This document shows positions 25,965 through 34,181 of a DNA stretch of 64,000 nt, piece after piece (the stretch's first letter is position 1; every line of letters begins with the position of its first letter). Location of the stretch: NCBI GenBank assembly GCA_023426245.1, contig JAFABB010000033.1:1-64000 (forward strand), in the 5' to 3' direction. The position numbers and the translations under genes were made by a program. The notes beneath the pieces are model-generated. The model was not told where the DNA came from. It saw only the letters and a list, made by a program, of their open reading frames with translations, and did no database searches. The DNA is from Bacillota bacterium. Lineage in GTDB: Bacteria; Bacillota; UBA4882; UBA8346.

Positions 25965-26588
25965 TTAATGAAACTTACGAACAAGACCTACAACTTTTCC
26001 TAAAATTTGAACATTCGTGGCAATAATCGGTTCGTAACGCTCATTTTCCGGCTGCAACCGGATATGATTTTGTTCTTTAAAAAATCTTTTTACAGTCGCT
26101 TGATCTTCCAAAAGAGCTACCACAATTTCCCCATTGCTCGCTGTTGATTCTTTATTGACGATGACCAGATCGCCATCAAATATTCCGGCGTTGATCATAC
26201 TTTCACCTTTAACCCGCAACATAAATACATCTTCGGTACGAGTAAAGTCTTTGGGAATTGGGAAATAATCTTGGATATTTTGTTCCGCTAAAATGGGTTC
26301 ACCTGCGGTAACCGCTCCAACAATCGGCACATTAATCATATCTTTAAACAACCGTTCATGAAAAGAATCGGATCCGCCGTATAAAACTTCAATGGCTCTG
26401 GGTTTGGTTGGGTCACGGCGAAGATAACCAAGTTGCTCAAGTTTTTCCAGTTGCGCATGAACGGAGGAGCTTGAACTCAAACCGACAGCTTCACCGATTT
26501 CTCGAACTGACGGTGGATATCCCTTTTTTTCAACTTCTTTAAGGATAAAATCCATGATTTCTTGCTGACGTTCAGTCAAATCATCCAT
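25965..26588 (-). CDS. lexA: SOS repressor LexA
   Basis: A 207-aa repressor that self-cleaves when RecA is activated. The winged helix is at about residues 1-65 (REIGEAVGLSSSSSVHAQLE is the recognition helix). The cleavage site Ala95-Gly96 is in GAVTAGEP. The catalytic dyad is Ser130 (KGESM) and Lys167 (ATVKRF). ATG 26588 follows AAAGGAGGCGTG; an upstream in-frame start would move into the leader. Three SOS boxes in the divergent promoter region indicate autoregulation. Confidence 0.97.
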   Translation of the reverse strand: MDDLTERQQEIMDFILKEVEKKGYPPSVREIGEAVGLSSSSSVHAQLEKLEQLGYLRRDPTKPRAIEVLYGGSDSFHERLFKDMINVPIVGAVTAGEPILAEQNIQDYFPIPKDFTRTEDVFMLRVKGESMINAGIFDGDLVIVNKESTASNGEIVVALLEDQATVKRFFKEQNHIRLQPENERYEPIIATNVQILGKVVGLVRKFH

Positions 26589-26622
26589 TATCACGCCTCC
26601 TTTACTATAATTCATCGGCCTC

Positions 26623-26651
26623 ATTATATCATAAAGAAAAAAAAATTACAA
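26623..26651 (-). promoter_or_regulatory. lexA promoter
   Basis: On the minus strand TTGTAA (26651-26646) and TATAAT (26628-26623) are separated by 17 bp. The -35 overlaps SOS box 1. Confidence 0.65.
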
Positions 26652-26662
26652 ACATTTGTTCG
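26649..26662. promoter_or_regulatory. SOS box 1 (LexA operator)
   Basis: The minus strand reads CGAACAAATGTTTG, matching the Gram-positive LexA box CGAAC-N4-GTTYG. It covers the lexA -35. Confidence 0.85.
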
Positions 26663-26670
26663 CTTTTTTG

Positions 26671-26699
26671 TTGACTAGAACGAACGTTCGTGTTATGAT
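26671..26699 (+). promoter_or_regulatory. yneA-like gene promoter
   Basis: TTGACT (26671-26676) and TATGAT (26694-26699) with a 17-bp spacer that is filled by SOS box 2. Confidence 0.75.
26677..26690. promoter_or_regulatory. SOS box 2 (LexA operator)
   Basis: AGAACGAACGTTCG contains GAAC-N4-GTTC and lies between -35 and -10 of the yneA-like promoter. Confidence 0.8.
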
Positions 26700-26708
26700 T
26701 ATTTCAAC

Positions 26709-26722
26709 AGAACAAATGTTTG
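26709..26722. promoter_or_regulatory. SOS box 3 (LexA operator)
   Basis: AGAACAAATGTTTG lies around the expected transcription start of the yneA-like gene and shares its core with box 1. Confidence 0.8.
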
Positions 26723-26743
26723 CATAAAGGAGTTGATTACCAT

Positions 26744-27061
26744 ATGAGTGTTTACGTTCAAGGAAGAAAATACCGCTGGTCGTATAAAAAGTTCCTAATC
26801 CACCTGGCAATTATCGTAGTGATAATCTCTTTTTGGATGATGTATATTTCCAATGTGGCCAAAGCTACAAGTCAAAAGAAGAGTTATGAAATTACCATCC
26901 GTCATGGAGATACTCTATGGTCGATAGCTCACCGAATTGCACCTCAATCGGATCCTAGGGTGACCATTAAAAATATAAAAAATATGAACCAGATTTCAAA
27001 GAGCGGTTTAATTGCCGGACAAAAGTTAGAAATCGAAATTGCAGACAATACTGAGATTTAA
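26744..27061 (+). CDS. yneA: SOS cell-division suppressor, YneA-like LysM protein
   Basis: A 105-aa protein with one membrane segment (about residues 17-36) and an extracytoplasmic LysM domain (about 50-100; RHGDTLWSIAHRI). In Bacillus subtilis YneA has this layout, is divergent from lexA and delays septation after DNA damage. The position, the three LexA boxes and the domain order support the same role. AAAGGAG precedes ATG 26744; an in-frame ATG at 26720 would lie inside box 3 and lacks a ribosome-binding site. Gene symbol by analogy. Confidence 0.88.
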   Translation: MSVYVQGRKYRWSYKKFLIHLAIIVVIISFWMMYISNVAKATSQKKSYEITIRHGDTLWSIAHRIAPQSDPRVTIKNIKNMNQISKSGLIAGQKLEIEIADNTEI

Positions 27062-27117
27062 TATGAATCTGTGAATTTATCTTTATCAATCATTCGATAT
27101 AAGAAAGGACAATAACT

Positions 27118-27249
27118 ATGAATAGAAAAAAGAATACGATTCCAAATAATTTGAAAACTGATTTTGAGATCCGTAATAAAGAATTAATCTATATGAGTAG
27201 TTATATGGCTATGATTATTAATAAAAAACAATTGGCTGCTATAAAATAA
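27118..27249 (+). CDS. Small protein downstream of yneA-like gene, 43 aa
   Basis: ATG 27118 has GAAAGGA seven bases upstream. The frame is short, Lys/Asn-rich, with a Tyr/Met/Ile cluster (IYMSSYMAMII) near the C-terminus. It lies 56 bases after the yneA-like gene and before a good terminator, so it would be in the SOS transcript. No homology recognised; it could be a chance frame. Confidence 0.45.
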   Translation: MNRKKNTIPNNLKTDFEIRNKELIYMSSYMAMIINKKQLAAIK

Positions 27250-27296
27250 CAGGATAATATCGTTTATTTGCCATAACGCAGACTTTTCTTATAACA

Positions 27297-27335
27297 AAAA
27301 ACACCTTCTTTAAAAAAATGGAAGGTGTTTTTTGT
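27297..27335 (+). terminator. Terminator of the yneA-like transcript
   Basis: ACACCTTC (27301-27308) pairs with GAAGGTGT (27321-27328) with flanking A and T runs. Confidence 0.85.
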
Positions 27336-27456
27336 CTCCGTTTATTTGATTATAAAATATAAAAATTCTGCTTAAAGCTTAGCGCCGATTATACTTTTTT
27401 TTAATATACATATGTAGAGAAAGGATTATAAAGTTTATCGATGGGGTGAGTCTCAA

Positions 27457-27627
27457 TTGCAAAACAAAGATTTACCGCAAATCTATAATAATCAACGGCT
27501 TAATAATGTTTATCCATTTAGCCCAATTCATTCATTCGCACAAATGGTCAATGCTTTACTAGAACCTCTGAACAAAAATCATATGAGTCGTATAATATAT
27601 ATTATGTTAACTAGAATAAAAAATTAA
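27457..27627 (+). CDS. Possible small protein, 56 aa
   Basis: TTG 27457 follows GGGGTGAG; the frame runs 56 codons to TAA 27625. The composition is Asn/Ile-rich with an amphipathic middle (PIHSFAQMVNALLEPL). No family recognised; weakly supported. Confidence 0.3.
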   Translation: MQNKDLPQIYNNQRLNNVYPFSPIHSFAQMVNALLEPLNKNHMSRIIYIMLTRIKN

Positions 27628-27770
27628 AGTAAATACAAGTATTATTTAAAGTACAAGGACAACTAAATACCTTGATTGGGGACATCATATTAAATTGGCT
27701 GAATTTTAATATAATACGTTTTCTATTTTTGTATCGTACGAAACATTATTTCCACATTTCCATTCTTCGG

Positions 27771-27824
27771 CAAGACATACGCAACCTTCTGACATGTGCA
27801 TACTAAACGGTTGCGTATGTCTTG
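27771..27824. repeat. 16-bp perfect inverted repeat
   Basis: CAAGACATACGCAACC (27771-27786) is perfectly inverted at 27809-27824 with a 22-bp loop. A partial third copy (GCGTATGTT) occurs near 27836. It lacks the T run of a terminator on either strand, so it may be a small repeat element, a protein site or an RNA structure. Confidence 0.65.
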
Positions 27825-27841
27825 TTGGAGTGCCGCGTATG

Positions 27842-27864
27842 TTCCCCCACGGCTGTTGGGGGAA
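27842..27864. repeat. 8-bp G/C hairpin downstream of hcp
   Basis: TTCCCCCA (27842-27849) pairs with TGGGGGAA (27857-27864). It could help end the hcp transcript, although no T run follows. Confidence 0.5.
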
Positions 27865-27928
27865 TATCACATTGAGACGGCATCAACGAATTTGCTTTTG
27901 CTTGCAGCCGCTTTGAGAAAGTAAATTC

Positions 27929-29578
27929 TCATACTTTTAAAGTTTGTTTTTCTCTAAGAATATCGGCAATATCTTCATCCGGAGTCTTGATTGGTTTGAT
28001 TCCGAAATTTTGCACCAAAACATCGAATACATTTTTGGAAATGAACGGCGGAAGACTTGGACCTAATCGGATATCCTTAATTCCCAAATGAAGTAAAGTA
28101 AGGAGGATTGCAACTGCTTTTTGTTCATACCATGATAAAACCAAAGAAAGCGGCAGATCGTTCACCCCGCAATGAAAAGCATCGGCCAGGGCTAAGGCGA
28201 TCTTAACCGCCGAATATGCGTCATTACATTGACCAACATCCAACAATCTGGGTATGTCTCCGATTTGCCCCAAATTTTTGTCGAAGAAACGGAATTTCCC
28301 GCAAGCTAGTGTTAAAACGACTGTATTTTTCGGAAGTTTCTCTACCAATTCCGTATAGTAATTTCGTCCGGGTTTTGCCCCGTCACAGCCTCCAACTAAG
28401 ACAAAGTGTTGAATCGCCCCTGTTTTTACTCCTTCAATTACTTTATCGGCAATGCTTAATACGGTATTATGGCCAAAGCCCACCATAACACTGCCCTTGT
28501 CTTCATCAGAAGGAAAACCAGGCATCGATGAAGCTTTTTCAATAACTCCGGCGAATTCTCCGTTTTTGACATGATGGATATTTTTCCAGCCGACCATTCC
28601 TGTTGTAAAAATATTTTCCCGGTAAACCTCTTTTGGTTCCTGTAGACAGTTAGTGGTCATCAAAATAGCTCCGGGGAACCCTTCAAATTCTTGACGCTGA
28701 TTTTGCCATGCCGTGCCAAAATGACCGTATAGACGAGGATATTTCTTTAACTCCGGGTAGCCGTGGGCCGGAAGCATCTCTCCATGGGTATAAATGTCAA
28801 TTCCTTTTCCTTCGGTTTGTTTTAGCAAAATCGCTATATCTTTTAAATCATGTCCGGAAACCAGGATACATTTTCCTTTGCGGTGTCCTAGCGGGACCTT
28901 GGTTGGAACGGGATGCCCATAAGCACTGGTATTTGCCCGATCTAATAGTTCCAGTGCGATAAAATTAATTTCTCCGCATTTTAAAGCCTTGGCTACCCAA
29001 TCATTCAACGTAAGGTCCATTTTCAGCAATGAAGCTAAGGCTTCTTGAATAAACGCATAAACCCGATCATCTTCCTGCCCGAGAATTGCCGCATGATCGG
29101 CGTAGGCTGCAGTTCCCTTAATTCCAAAGACTAGTATTTGTTGGACAGATTGAGTATCCTTATCAAGTTTTGGGTTCCATACCTGGCCGACTTCCTGCCC
29201 TTGCTTAATCAAATCCGATATTGTATTAGCCGGCTTAAATGTTGTTGCCGGATCTTCAAAGTTTGTTTTTCCACCGGTGTTGGCGACTTTTTCTTGTAGT
29301 TTGTCCCGATACTCCACAGTTTGATTAATTAATTCCTGAAAACGGGATTCATCAAAATCAACATTGGTCAATGTGCTAAATATAGCTTTGCAGATAAACC
29401 GATTCACTTCGATGTCGTTAACTCCAACCCGGCGTCCCTCCGTTGCAAAATGGCAAACTCCTCTCACTGCGTGCATCAGTAAATCCTGCAAGTCTGCCAG
29501 GTCGGCTGTTTTTCCACAAACACCTTTAGCAGTACATGCTTCACCTTTGGCTGTCTGTTCGCATTGATTGCAGAACAT
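27929..29578 (-). CDS. hcp: Hybrid-cluster protein (hydroxylamine reductase)
   Basis: A 549-aa prismane protein linked to nitric oxide and nitrosative stress; hydroxylamine reduction is the activity measured in vitro. The N-terminal Cys3, Cys6, Cys15 and Cys21 bind a cubane cluster as in the anaerobe-type form. The hybrid-cluster ligands are spread over later segments (for example GHDLKD, TNCLQE, LVGGCDGAKPGRNYYTE, LACGKFRF, DVGQCNDAYSA). No dedicated reductase (hcr) is adjacent. AAAAGGAGAGG precedes the ATG. An AT-rich imperfect palindrome at 29618-29635 in the leader could be a regulator site. Confidence 0.96.
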   Translation of the reverse strand: MFCNQCEQTAKGEACTAKGVCGKTADLADLQDLLMHAVRGVCHFATEGRRVGVNDIEVNRFICKAIFSTLTNVDFDESRFQELINQTVEYRDKLQEKVANTGGKTNFEDPATTFKPANTISDLIKQGQEVGQVWNPKLDKDTQSVQQILVFGIKGTAAYADHAAILGQEDDRVYAFIQEALASLLKMDLTLNDWVAKALKCGEINFIALELLDRANTSAYGHPVPTKVPLGHRKGKCILVSGHDLKDIAILLKQTEGKGIDIYTHGEMLPAHGYPELKKYPRLYGHFGTAWQNQRQEFEGFPGAILMTTNCLQEPKEVYRENIFTTGMVGWKNIHHVKNGEFAGVIEKASSMPGFPSDEDKGSVMVGFGHNTVLSIADKVIEGVKTGAIQHFVLVGGCDGAKPGRNYYTELVEKLPKNTVVLTLACGKFRFFDKNLGQIGDIPRLLDVGQCNDAYSAVKIALALADAFHCGVNDLPLSLVLSWYEQKAVAILLTLLHLGIKDIRLGPSLPPFISKNVFDVLVQNFGIKPIKTPDEDIADILREKQTLKV

Positions 29579-29689
29579 AAATATCCTCTCCTTTTCATTA
29601 CCAATACTTTTTCCATAGGATATTTAATATATTCCTTGTCTGCGCAACACTTATTTACCCATGCACACCTGGGCCAACCAAAATAAAGA

Positions 29690-29813
29690 GGTTGTCTAAA
29701 AGTAATTTAAAACAAAAAATACAATATATTGAAGTTGGCGCAACCAACGAAGCTATATATTGTATTTTTTGTCGCGATACCATCAGGCACGAATCTTTTT
29801 TTGGGACAGCCCC
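29690..29813. mobile_element. MITE-like element with internal palindrome
   Basis: The left end GGTTGTCTAAAA (29690-29701) and the inverse of the right end GGGGCTGTCCCAAAA are imperfect terminal inverted repeats of the GxxTGTC..AAAA kind seen in DDE-transposon families. Inside, ACAAAAAATACAATATAT (29712-29729) is perfectly inverted at 29755-29772. At the centre GTTGG/CCAAC forms a loop hairpin. About 124 bp with no coding capacity. No clear target duplication is visible. Confidence 0.55.
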
Positions 29814-29860
29814 AATGATAGCGGCGAAAATCCTATAATATTGTACAGTCGATAAATTCA

Positions 29861-30583
29861 TCAAACATTTAATTTATATTTCGCAAAAAGTTCCCGAATC
29901 CGCCGGAGTGATTCTTCGGTCGGTGGAGGGGTATTCTTTAACTCATAATTGAACCCCAGTTGCTCCCATTTATATTCACCCATCTTGTGAAAAGGGAGCA
30001 GTTCAACCCGCTTTACAACCGAGTATTGGGCAATCCAGCACGCTAACCGTTCCAGATCCTGTAAATCATCGGTTAGCCCCGGTACGATTACCTGGCGAAT
30101 CCATACTTCCTTACCTGTCTGCTGGCAGTAGTCCAGCAATCGCAGGGAATTCTTGTTGCCTTGACCAGTAAGAGCCCGGCATTTTTCATCATCAATGTGT
30201 TTAATATCCAGTAAGATAAGTTGTGCAACGTCAATCGCCGACCGTGCCGCTTCCAGCGGTACTCCTCCCCCGGTATCAATAGCTGTGTGCAACCGGTGGG
30301 CTGCACACAGCCGTAAAACTTCAGCGGCAAATTCCGCTTGCATCAGCGGTTCACCTCCGCTCAAGGTTACTCCGCCGTTTTTGAGAAAGTTTTTATATTG
30401 AAGAATATCAGAGACCAGTTCCTCCACGGTATAGGATATCCCCATTCCAATTTCACATTGCCAGGAATCGGGGTTGTGACAAAATTTACAACGTAATGGG
30501 CAACCTTGAAAGAATACTACATAGCGCATCCCGGGGCCGTCAACTGTACTACCGGTTTCAATAGAATGGATATAACCTGTCAT
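29861..30583 (-). CDS. pflA: Pyruvate formate-lyase activating enzyme
   Basis: A 240-aa radical SAM enzyme that installs the glycyl radical on PflB under anaerobic conditions. The cluster motif is Cys28, Cys32 and Cys35 in GCPLRCKFCHNPDSW. GGVTLSGGEPLMQ and VELLPFHKMGEYKW are family landmarks. It lies 72 bases downstream of pflB on the same strand, the standard order. The ribosome-binding site is AGGAGGTG. Confidence 0.96.
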   Translation of the reverse strand: MTGYIHSIETGSTVDGPGMRYVVFFQGCPLRCKFCHNPDSWQCEIGMGISYTVEELVSDILQYKNFLKNGGVTLSGGEPLMQAEFAAEVLRLCAAHRLHTAIDTGGGVPLEAARSAIDVAQLILLDIKHIDDEKCRALTGQGNKNSLRLLDYCQQTGKEVWIRQVIVPGLTDDLQDLERLACWIAQYSVVKRVELLPFHKMGEYKWEQLGFNYELKNTPPPTEESLRRIRELFAKYKLNV

Positions 30584-30655
30584 GGGGGAACACCTCCTTT
30601 ACCTTTTCAGTGCATCAAACGAATGGTCCGTTAGAAGAATTGACGAATTACTAAC

Positions 30656-32875
30656 TTAAAACCGCTCGTGGAAGGTCCGGTTAATTACATCCAGTTGCTG
30701 CTCGCGATTAAGCTTAATAAAGTTTACCGCATAACCGGAGACCCGAATCGTTAATTGCGGGTATTTTTCCGGATGATCCATCGCGTCGATCAAGAGTTCT
30801 TTGTTTAAAACATTGACATTGATATGATGCCCACCTTCACTAAAGTAGCCGTCCATTAATTGATAAAGGTTTGTGTAACGTTCGGCATCGGTCTTTCCCA
30901 ATGCAGTTGGAACAATTGAGAATGTATAAGAGATCCCGTCTTCACTCGAATCATATGGCAGCTTTGCGACGGAAGCCATTGATGCCAGACAACCTTTGGT
31001 ATCCCGTTTATGCATCGGATTCGCCCCTGGGGCAAATGGTTCGCCTTTTTTACGACCATCCGGTGTACTACCTGTCTTTTTTCCATAGACTACATTCGAG
31101 GTAATAGTCAGGATTGAAAGCGTCGGTTTGCTATGCCGGTATGTTTTATGTTTGCTTAACTTATTCATGAAACTTTTCACCAATTCCACCGCGATCTCGT
31201 CGACTGCCGGATCGTTATTACCGAATTTAGGATAATCCCCTTCAATTTCATAATCGGTGGCTAAATCCTTGTCATTGCGGATGGGCTTAACCCGGGCGTA
31301 CTTGATGGCGGAGAGCGAGTCTACCGCTACCGATAATCCGGCAATTCCGCAAGCGGACGTGCGCAGGATTTCCTCATCGTGAAGGGCCATCTCAATCCGT
31401 TCATAACTATATTTATCGTGCATGTAATGAATGATGTTTAACGTATTGATATAAAGCTTGGCTAACCAATCCATCATCTGCTCAAAACGTTCCGAAACGT
31501 CCTGGTAGTCCAGGTATTCACCAGTAAGCGGCGCTAAAGCCGGCCCGATTTGTTCGCCATAGATTTCATCTTTGCCGCCGTTGATCGCATAGAGTAACGC
31601 TTTAGCCAGGTTAGCCCGGGCCCCGAAAAACTGCATCTGTTTACCGATCCGCATCGCCGATACACAGCAAGCAATACCGTAATCATCGCCAAATTTTTCA
31701 CGCATCAACTCATCACTTTCATATTGAATCGAAGAAGTCGCTACCGACATTTTTGCACAATATCGTTTAAAAGGCTCCGGCAACCGCGGCGACCATAGGA
31801 CCGTCATATTGGGTTCCGGGGCCGGTCCCAAGTTGGTTAAGGTGTGCAGAAAGCGGTAAGTCATCTTTGTTATCATATGACGGCCATCCGTTCCGATTCC
31901 GCCTAAGGACTCCGTTACCCAAGTCGGATCGCCGGAAAAGAGTTCATCATAGGAAGGCGTCCGCAAAAAACGCACCATCCTCAGTTTAATTACAAAATGG
32001 TCAACCAGTTCTTGAATTTCAGCTTCGCTAAATCTTCCTTCCCGAAGATCCCGTTCCGAGTAAACATCTAAAAAGGTGGACACTCGCCCCAGACTCATCG
32101 CCGCGCCATTTTGTTCCTTGATTGCGGCCAGATATCCGAAGTAAAGCCATTGAATGGCCTCTTTGGTATCCGTAGCGGGCCGGCTGATATCGAAGCCGTA
32201 ACCGGTTGCCATTTGTTTTAACTCTTCCAGCGCCCGGATTTGTTCGGAGAGTTCCTCCCGTTGCTGAATCACCTGAGAGTCCATAATATCAAAAACATAA
32301 TTGGTTTTGGCCACTTTCTTCTGGGCGATCAAATAATCGACACCATAGAGGGGGACCCGGCGGTAGTCACCGATGATCCGGCCCCGGCCATAGGCATCGG
32401 GTAAACCTGTAATAATCCCGCTATGACGGGCTTTCTTCATTTCGTCGGTATATGCATCAAAGACACCGTCGTTATGAGTCTTACGGTATTTAAAAACGTT
32501 TTCGACCTCTGGGTTTAGTGTTCGTCCATAAGTCTTTAAAGAAGTTTGCACCATCCTAATTCCGCCAAAAGGCATGATGGCCCGTTTCAACGGAGCATCG
32601 GTTTGAAGCCCGACGATCTCCTCTAGCTCCTTATCAATATATCCCGGCTGGTGGGAGGTGATGGTGGAAATGGTATCCGGATCGATATCCAGAATCCCAC
32701 CCCGGGTCCGTTCCTGATCCATTAAATTTTTTACCTTAGTCCACAATGCTTGAGTTCGTTGGGTTGGCCCGTCTAAAAAGCTCTCATTGCCATCATACGG
32801 GGTATAATTGGTTTGAATAAAATCCCGGACATTTATTTCATGTCCCCATTTTCCCGGGCTAAACTTGGTATTCAT
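30656..32875 (-). CDS. pflB: Formate C-acetyltransferase (pyruvate formate-lyase)
   Basis: A 739-aa glycyl-radical enzyme that splits pyruvate with CoA into acetyl-CoA and formate. The two adjacent catalytic cysteines are Cys403 and Cys404 (GIACCVSAM) and the radical glycine is Gly714 in RVSGYAVNF near the C-terminus. The length matches typical PflB. It is co-oriented with pflA. A promoter lies at 33037-33066. Confidence 0.98.
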   Translation of the reverse strand: MNTKFSPGKWGHEINVRDFIQTNYTPYDGNESFLDGPTQRTQALWTKVKNLMDQERTRGGILDIDPDTISTITSHQPGYIDKELEEIVGLQTDAPLKRAIMPFGGIRMVQTSLKTYGRTLNPEVENVFKYRKTHNDGVFDAYTDEMKKARHSGIITGLPDAYGRGRIIGDYRRVPLYGVDYLIAQKKVAKTNYVFDIMDSQVIQQREELSEQIRALEELKQMATGYGFDISRPATDTKEAIQWLYFGYLAAIKEQNGAAMSLGRVSTFLDVYSERDLREGRFSEAEIQELVDHFVIKLRMVRFLRTPSYDELFSGDPTWVTESLGGIGTDGRHMITKMTYRFLHTLTNLGPAPEPNMTVLWSPRLPEPFKRYCAKMSVATSSIQYESDELMREKFGDDYGIACCVSAMRIGKQMQFFGARANLAKALLYAINGGKDEIYGEQIGPALAPLTGEYLDYQDVSERFEQMMDWLAKLYINTLNIIHYMHDKYSYERIEMALHDEEILRTSACGIAGLSVAVDSLSAIKYARVKPIRNDKDLATDYEIEGDYPKFGNNDPAVDEIAVELVKSFMNKLSKHKTYRHSKPTLSILTITSNVVYGKKTGSTPDGRKKGEPFAPGANPMHKRDTKGCLASMASVAKLPYDSSEDGISYTFSIVPTALGKTDAERYTNLYQLMDGYFSEGGHHINVNVLNKELLIDAMDHPEKYPQLTIRVSGYAVNFIKLNREQQLDVINRTFHERF

Positions 32876-33036
32876 TTTAATCTCATCCTTTCGCAGGTAA
32901 ATTGTTGCATCTCCGGTAGAGCAACTTTCAGCCTTTTTCGGGATGCAGTGGTCTTTGTTTCTATAATCCTACCATTAAAATGGGTTTTGTTTGTTATCAA
33001 CCGGAAAATTTATGATTTCATTTTTATTAACATTAT

Positions 33037-33066
33037 TATATATCAATAATGGAATGTTTCTGTCAA
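33037..33066 (-). promoter_or_regulatory. pflB promoter
   Basis: On the minus strand TTGACA (33066-33061) is followed by an 18-bp spacer and TATATA (33042-33037), about 160 bases before the pflB start. I see no clear regulator palindrome. Confidence 0.5.
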
Positions 33067-33079
33067 TACAACAATACAA

Positions 33080-33103
33080 AAGCAGCCTGAAAGGCTGCTT
33101 TTG
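33080..33103 (-). terminator. Terminator upstream of pflB
   Basis: AGCAGCC pairs with GGCTGCT and is flanked by AAAA and TTTT, so it can act on either strand. It most likely ends the minus-strand sprT-like transcript. Confidence 0.75.
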
Positions 33104-33150
33104 TATAAACCCTCAAATCTTGAAATTGGAAAGAAAAGCTAGCTAGCGCT

Positions 33151-33324
33151 TCAAGGCAAAAAATCCTCTTTAATATTATTGTAAACCTCATCTTCCCCAC
33201 GTATGCATCCAATGTCAATACCGCTATCTTTTTGGAATAGCCGGATCATGGCCGAACCAAAAATAATTACGCCGGGCTTTATCCATTTCGAATATAGCGG
33301 GATAGAGAGTTCTGACGGTCCCAA
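33151..33324 (-). pseudogene. Small ORF resembling a nucleotidyltransferase core, probably a remnant
   Basis: Two bases after the SprT-like stop, a TTG (33324) preceded by GGAG opens a 57-codon frame ending at TGA 33151-33153. Its middle reads GVIIFGSAMIRLFQKDSGIDI. That resembles the GS...DxDh core of minimal nucleotidyltransferases, but the first catalytic Asp is Gly and the rest of the domain is missing. It could be a degraded gene, or a short translated tail of the sprT-like operon. Homology is by motif pattern only. Confidence 0.35.
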
Positions 33325-33326
33325 GC

Positions 33327-33968
33327 TTACTCCATAATCATCCTACATTTACAATTTCCGCACAAAATATTAATTCCCGGTTTACCCCAAACATTTAAGC
33401 GACATACCGGGCAGACGTATTTGGTCTTGTTTTTCGGTTTTGCCCCCAAAATCCTGGCATTGCTGGTCCAACGATCCACCCAGGCTATTTTTATATCTTT
33501 CAGCAATTGCTCACTGGCTTTATCAAAAGATCCGCCGGAGATAATTAAATGGGATACAGTATCCCCCGTCGTTTTGCCATTTAGCGTACCATCATCAGTC
33601 GGGCGAAGACCAATCTTTAGCATTATTTCAGCCCATTCCTGATTATGATAACGGTTACGGCCAGGGGTCCCATGATATTTTTGCCAAAGATGACACATTT
33701 CATGGACCAGGGTGGATAATATTGTTTTTGGAGAATGCTCGTTACCACCGAAGTAATCAGGATTCATGGCGATTTCATCAATGATTTCACCGTTTTCAAT
33801 ATTTTCAAAGCGGCCATCTGCAAAATATCCTTTGGTTTTGGCTTTACGTTGGTAAGTAATCAAACAATCCGGCAGTTGGTTATCGAATAGTTCCCTGTTA
33901 AAGAAATCATATGCGGTTTGAAACTCAGTGTAGGTTTGCTTTGTTGGTTTTGCCTCTGGATTTTCCAT
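33327..33968 (-). CDS. SprT-like zinc metalloprotein
   Basis: A 213-aa protein with the zinc protease motif LVHEMCHLW (His89, Glu90, His93) in the SprT-like fold. A second acidic/Asn region (DEIAMNP) upstream and a C-terminal four-Cys zinc ribbon (CPVC...CGNC) complete the layout seen in SprT/Spartan relatives. Whether it is a protease in vivo is unknown. I take ATG 33968, preceded by GAGTGAGA; an adjacent upstream TTG is also in frame. Confidence 0.85.
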   Translation of the reverse strand: MENPEAKPTKQTYTEFQTAYDFFNRELFDNQLPDCLITYQRKAKTKGYFADGRFENIENGEIIDEIAMNPDYFGGNEHSPKTILSTLVHEMCHLWQKYHGTPGRNRYHNQEWAEIMLKIGLRPTDDGTLNGKTTGDTVSHLIISGGSFDKASEQLLKDIKIAWVDRWTSNARILGAKPKNKTKYVCPVCRLNVWGKPGINILCGNCKCRMIME

Positions 33969-34181
33969 CAATTCTCACTCATTTGTTTTGTATTGCGCCA
34001 AATGACCTCGATAATTTTATCGTCAAATAAATTCCTTTGGAACAGCCTCTGAATTTGCATAAAAATTCTACGGAATTAATAAAAAACCTCTTTATAAAGG
34101 CAAAAAAGCCGAAAATTACGGATTTTAGGTTATAGACATTTAAAAGTTAAGTTAAGGATTATTAGCGCTTTTTTATAGAGG

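Larger units (their letters stand above)
27628..27928. other. Intergenic region with two inverted repeats
   Basis: AT-rich first half with nothing recognised, then the hairpins at 27771-27824 and 27842-27864. It lies downstream of hcp on the minus strand. Confidence 0.5.

Noticed and set aside
27842..27864. G/C hairpin as a CRISPR or terminator unit
   Set aside because: It is a single copy without spacers and no T run follows; kept only as a hairpin.
29655..29864. Minus-strand frame of 69 codons over the MITE-like element
   Set aside because: It is an open frame created by the palindromic repeat and has no start signal.
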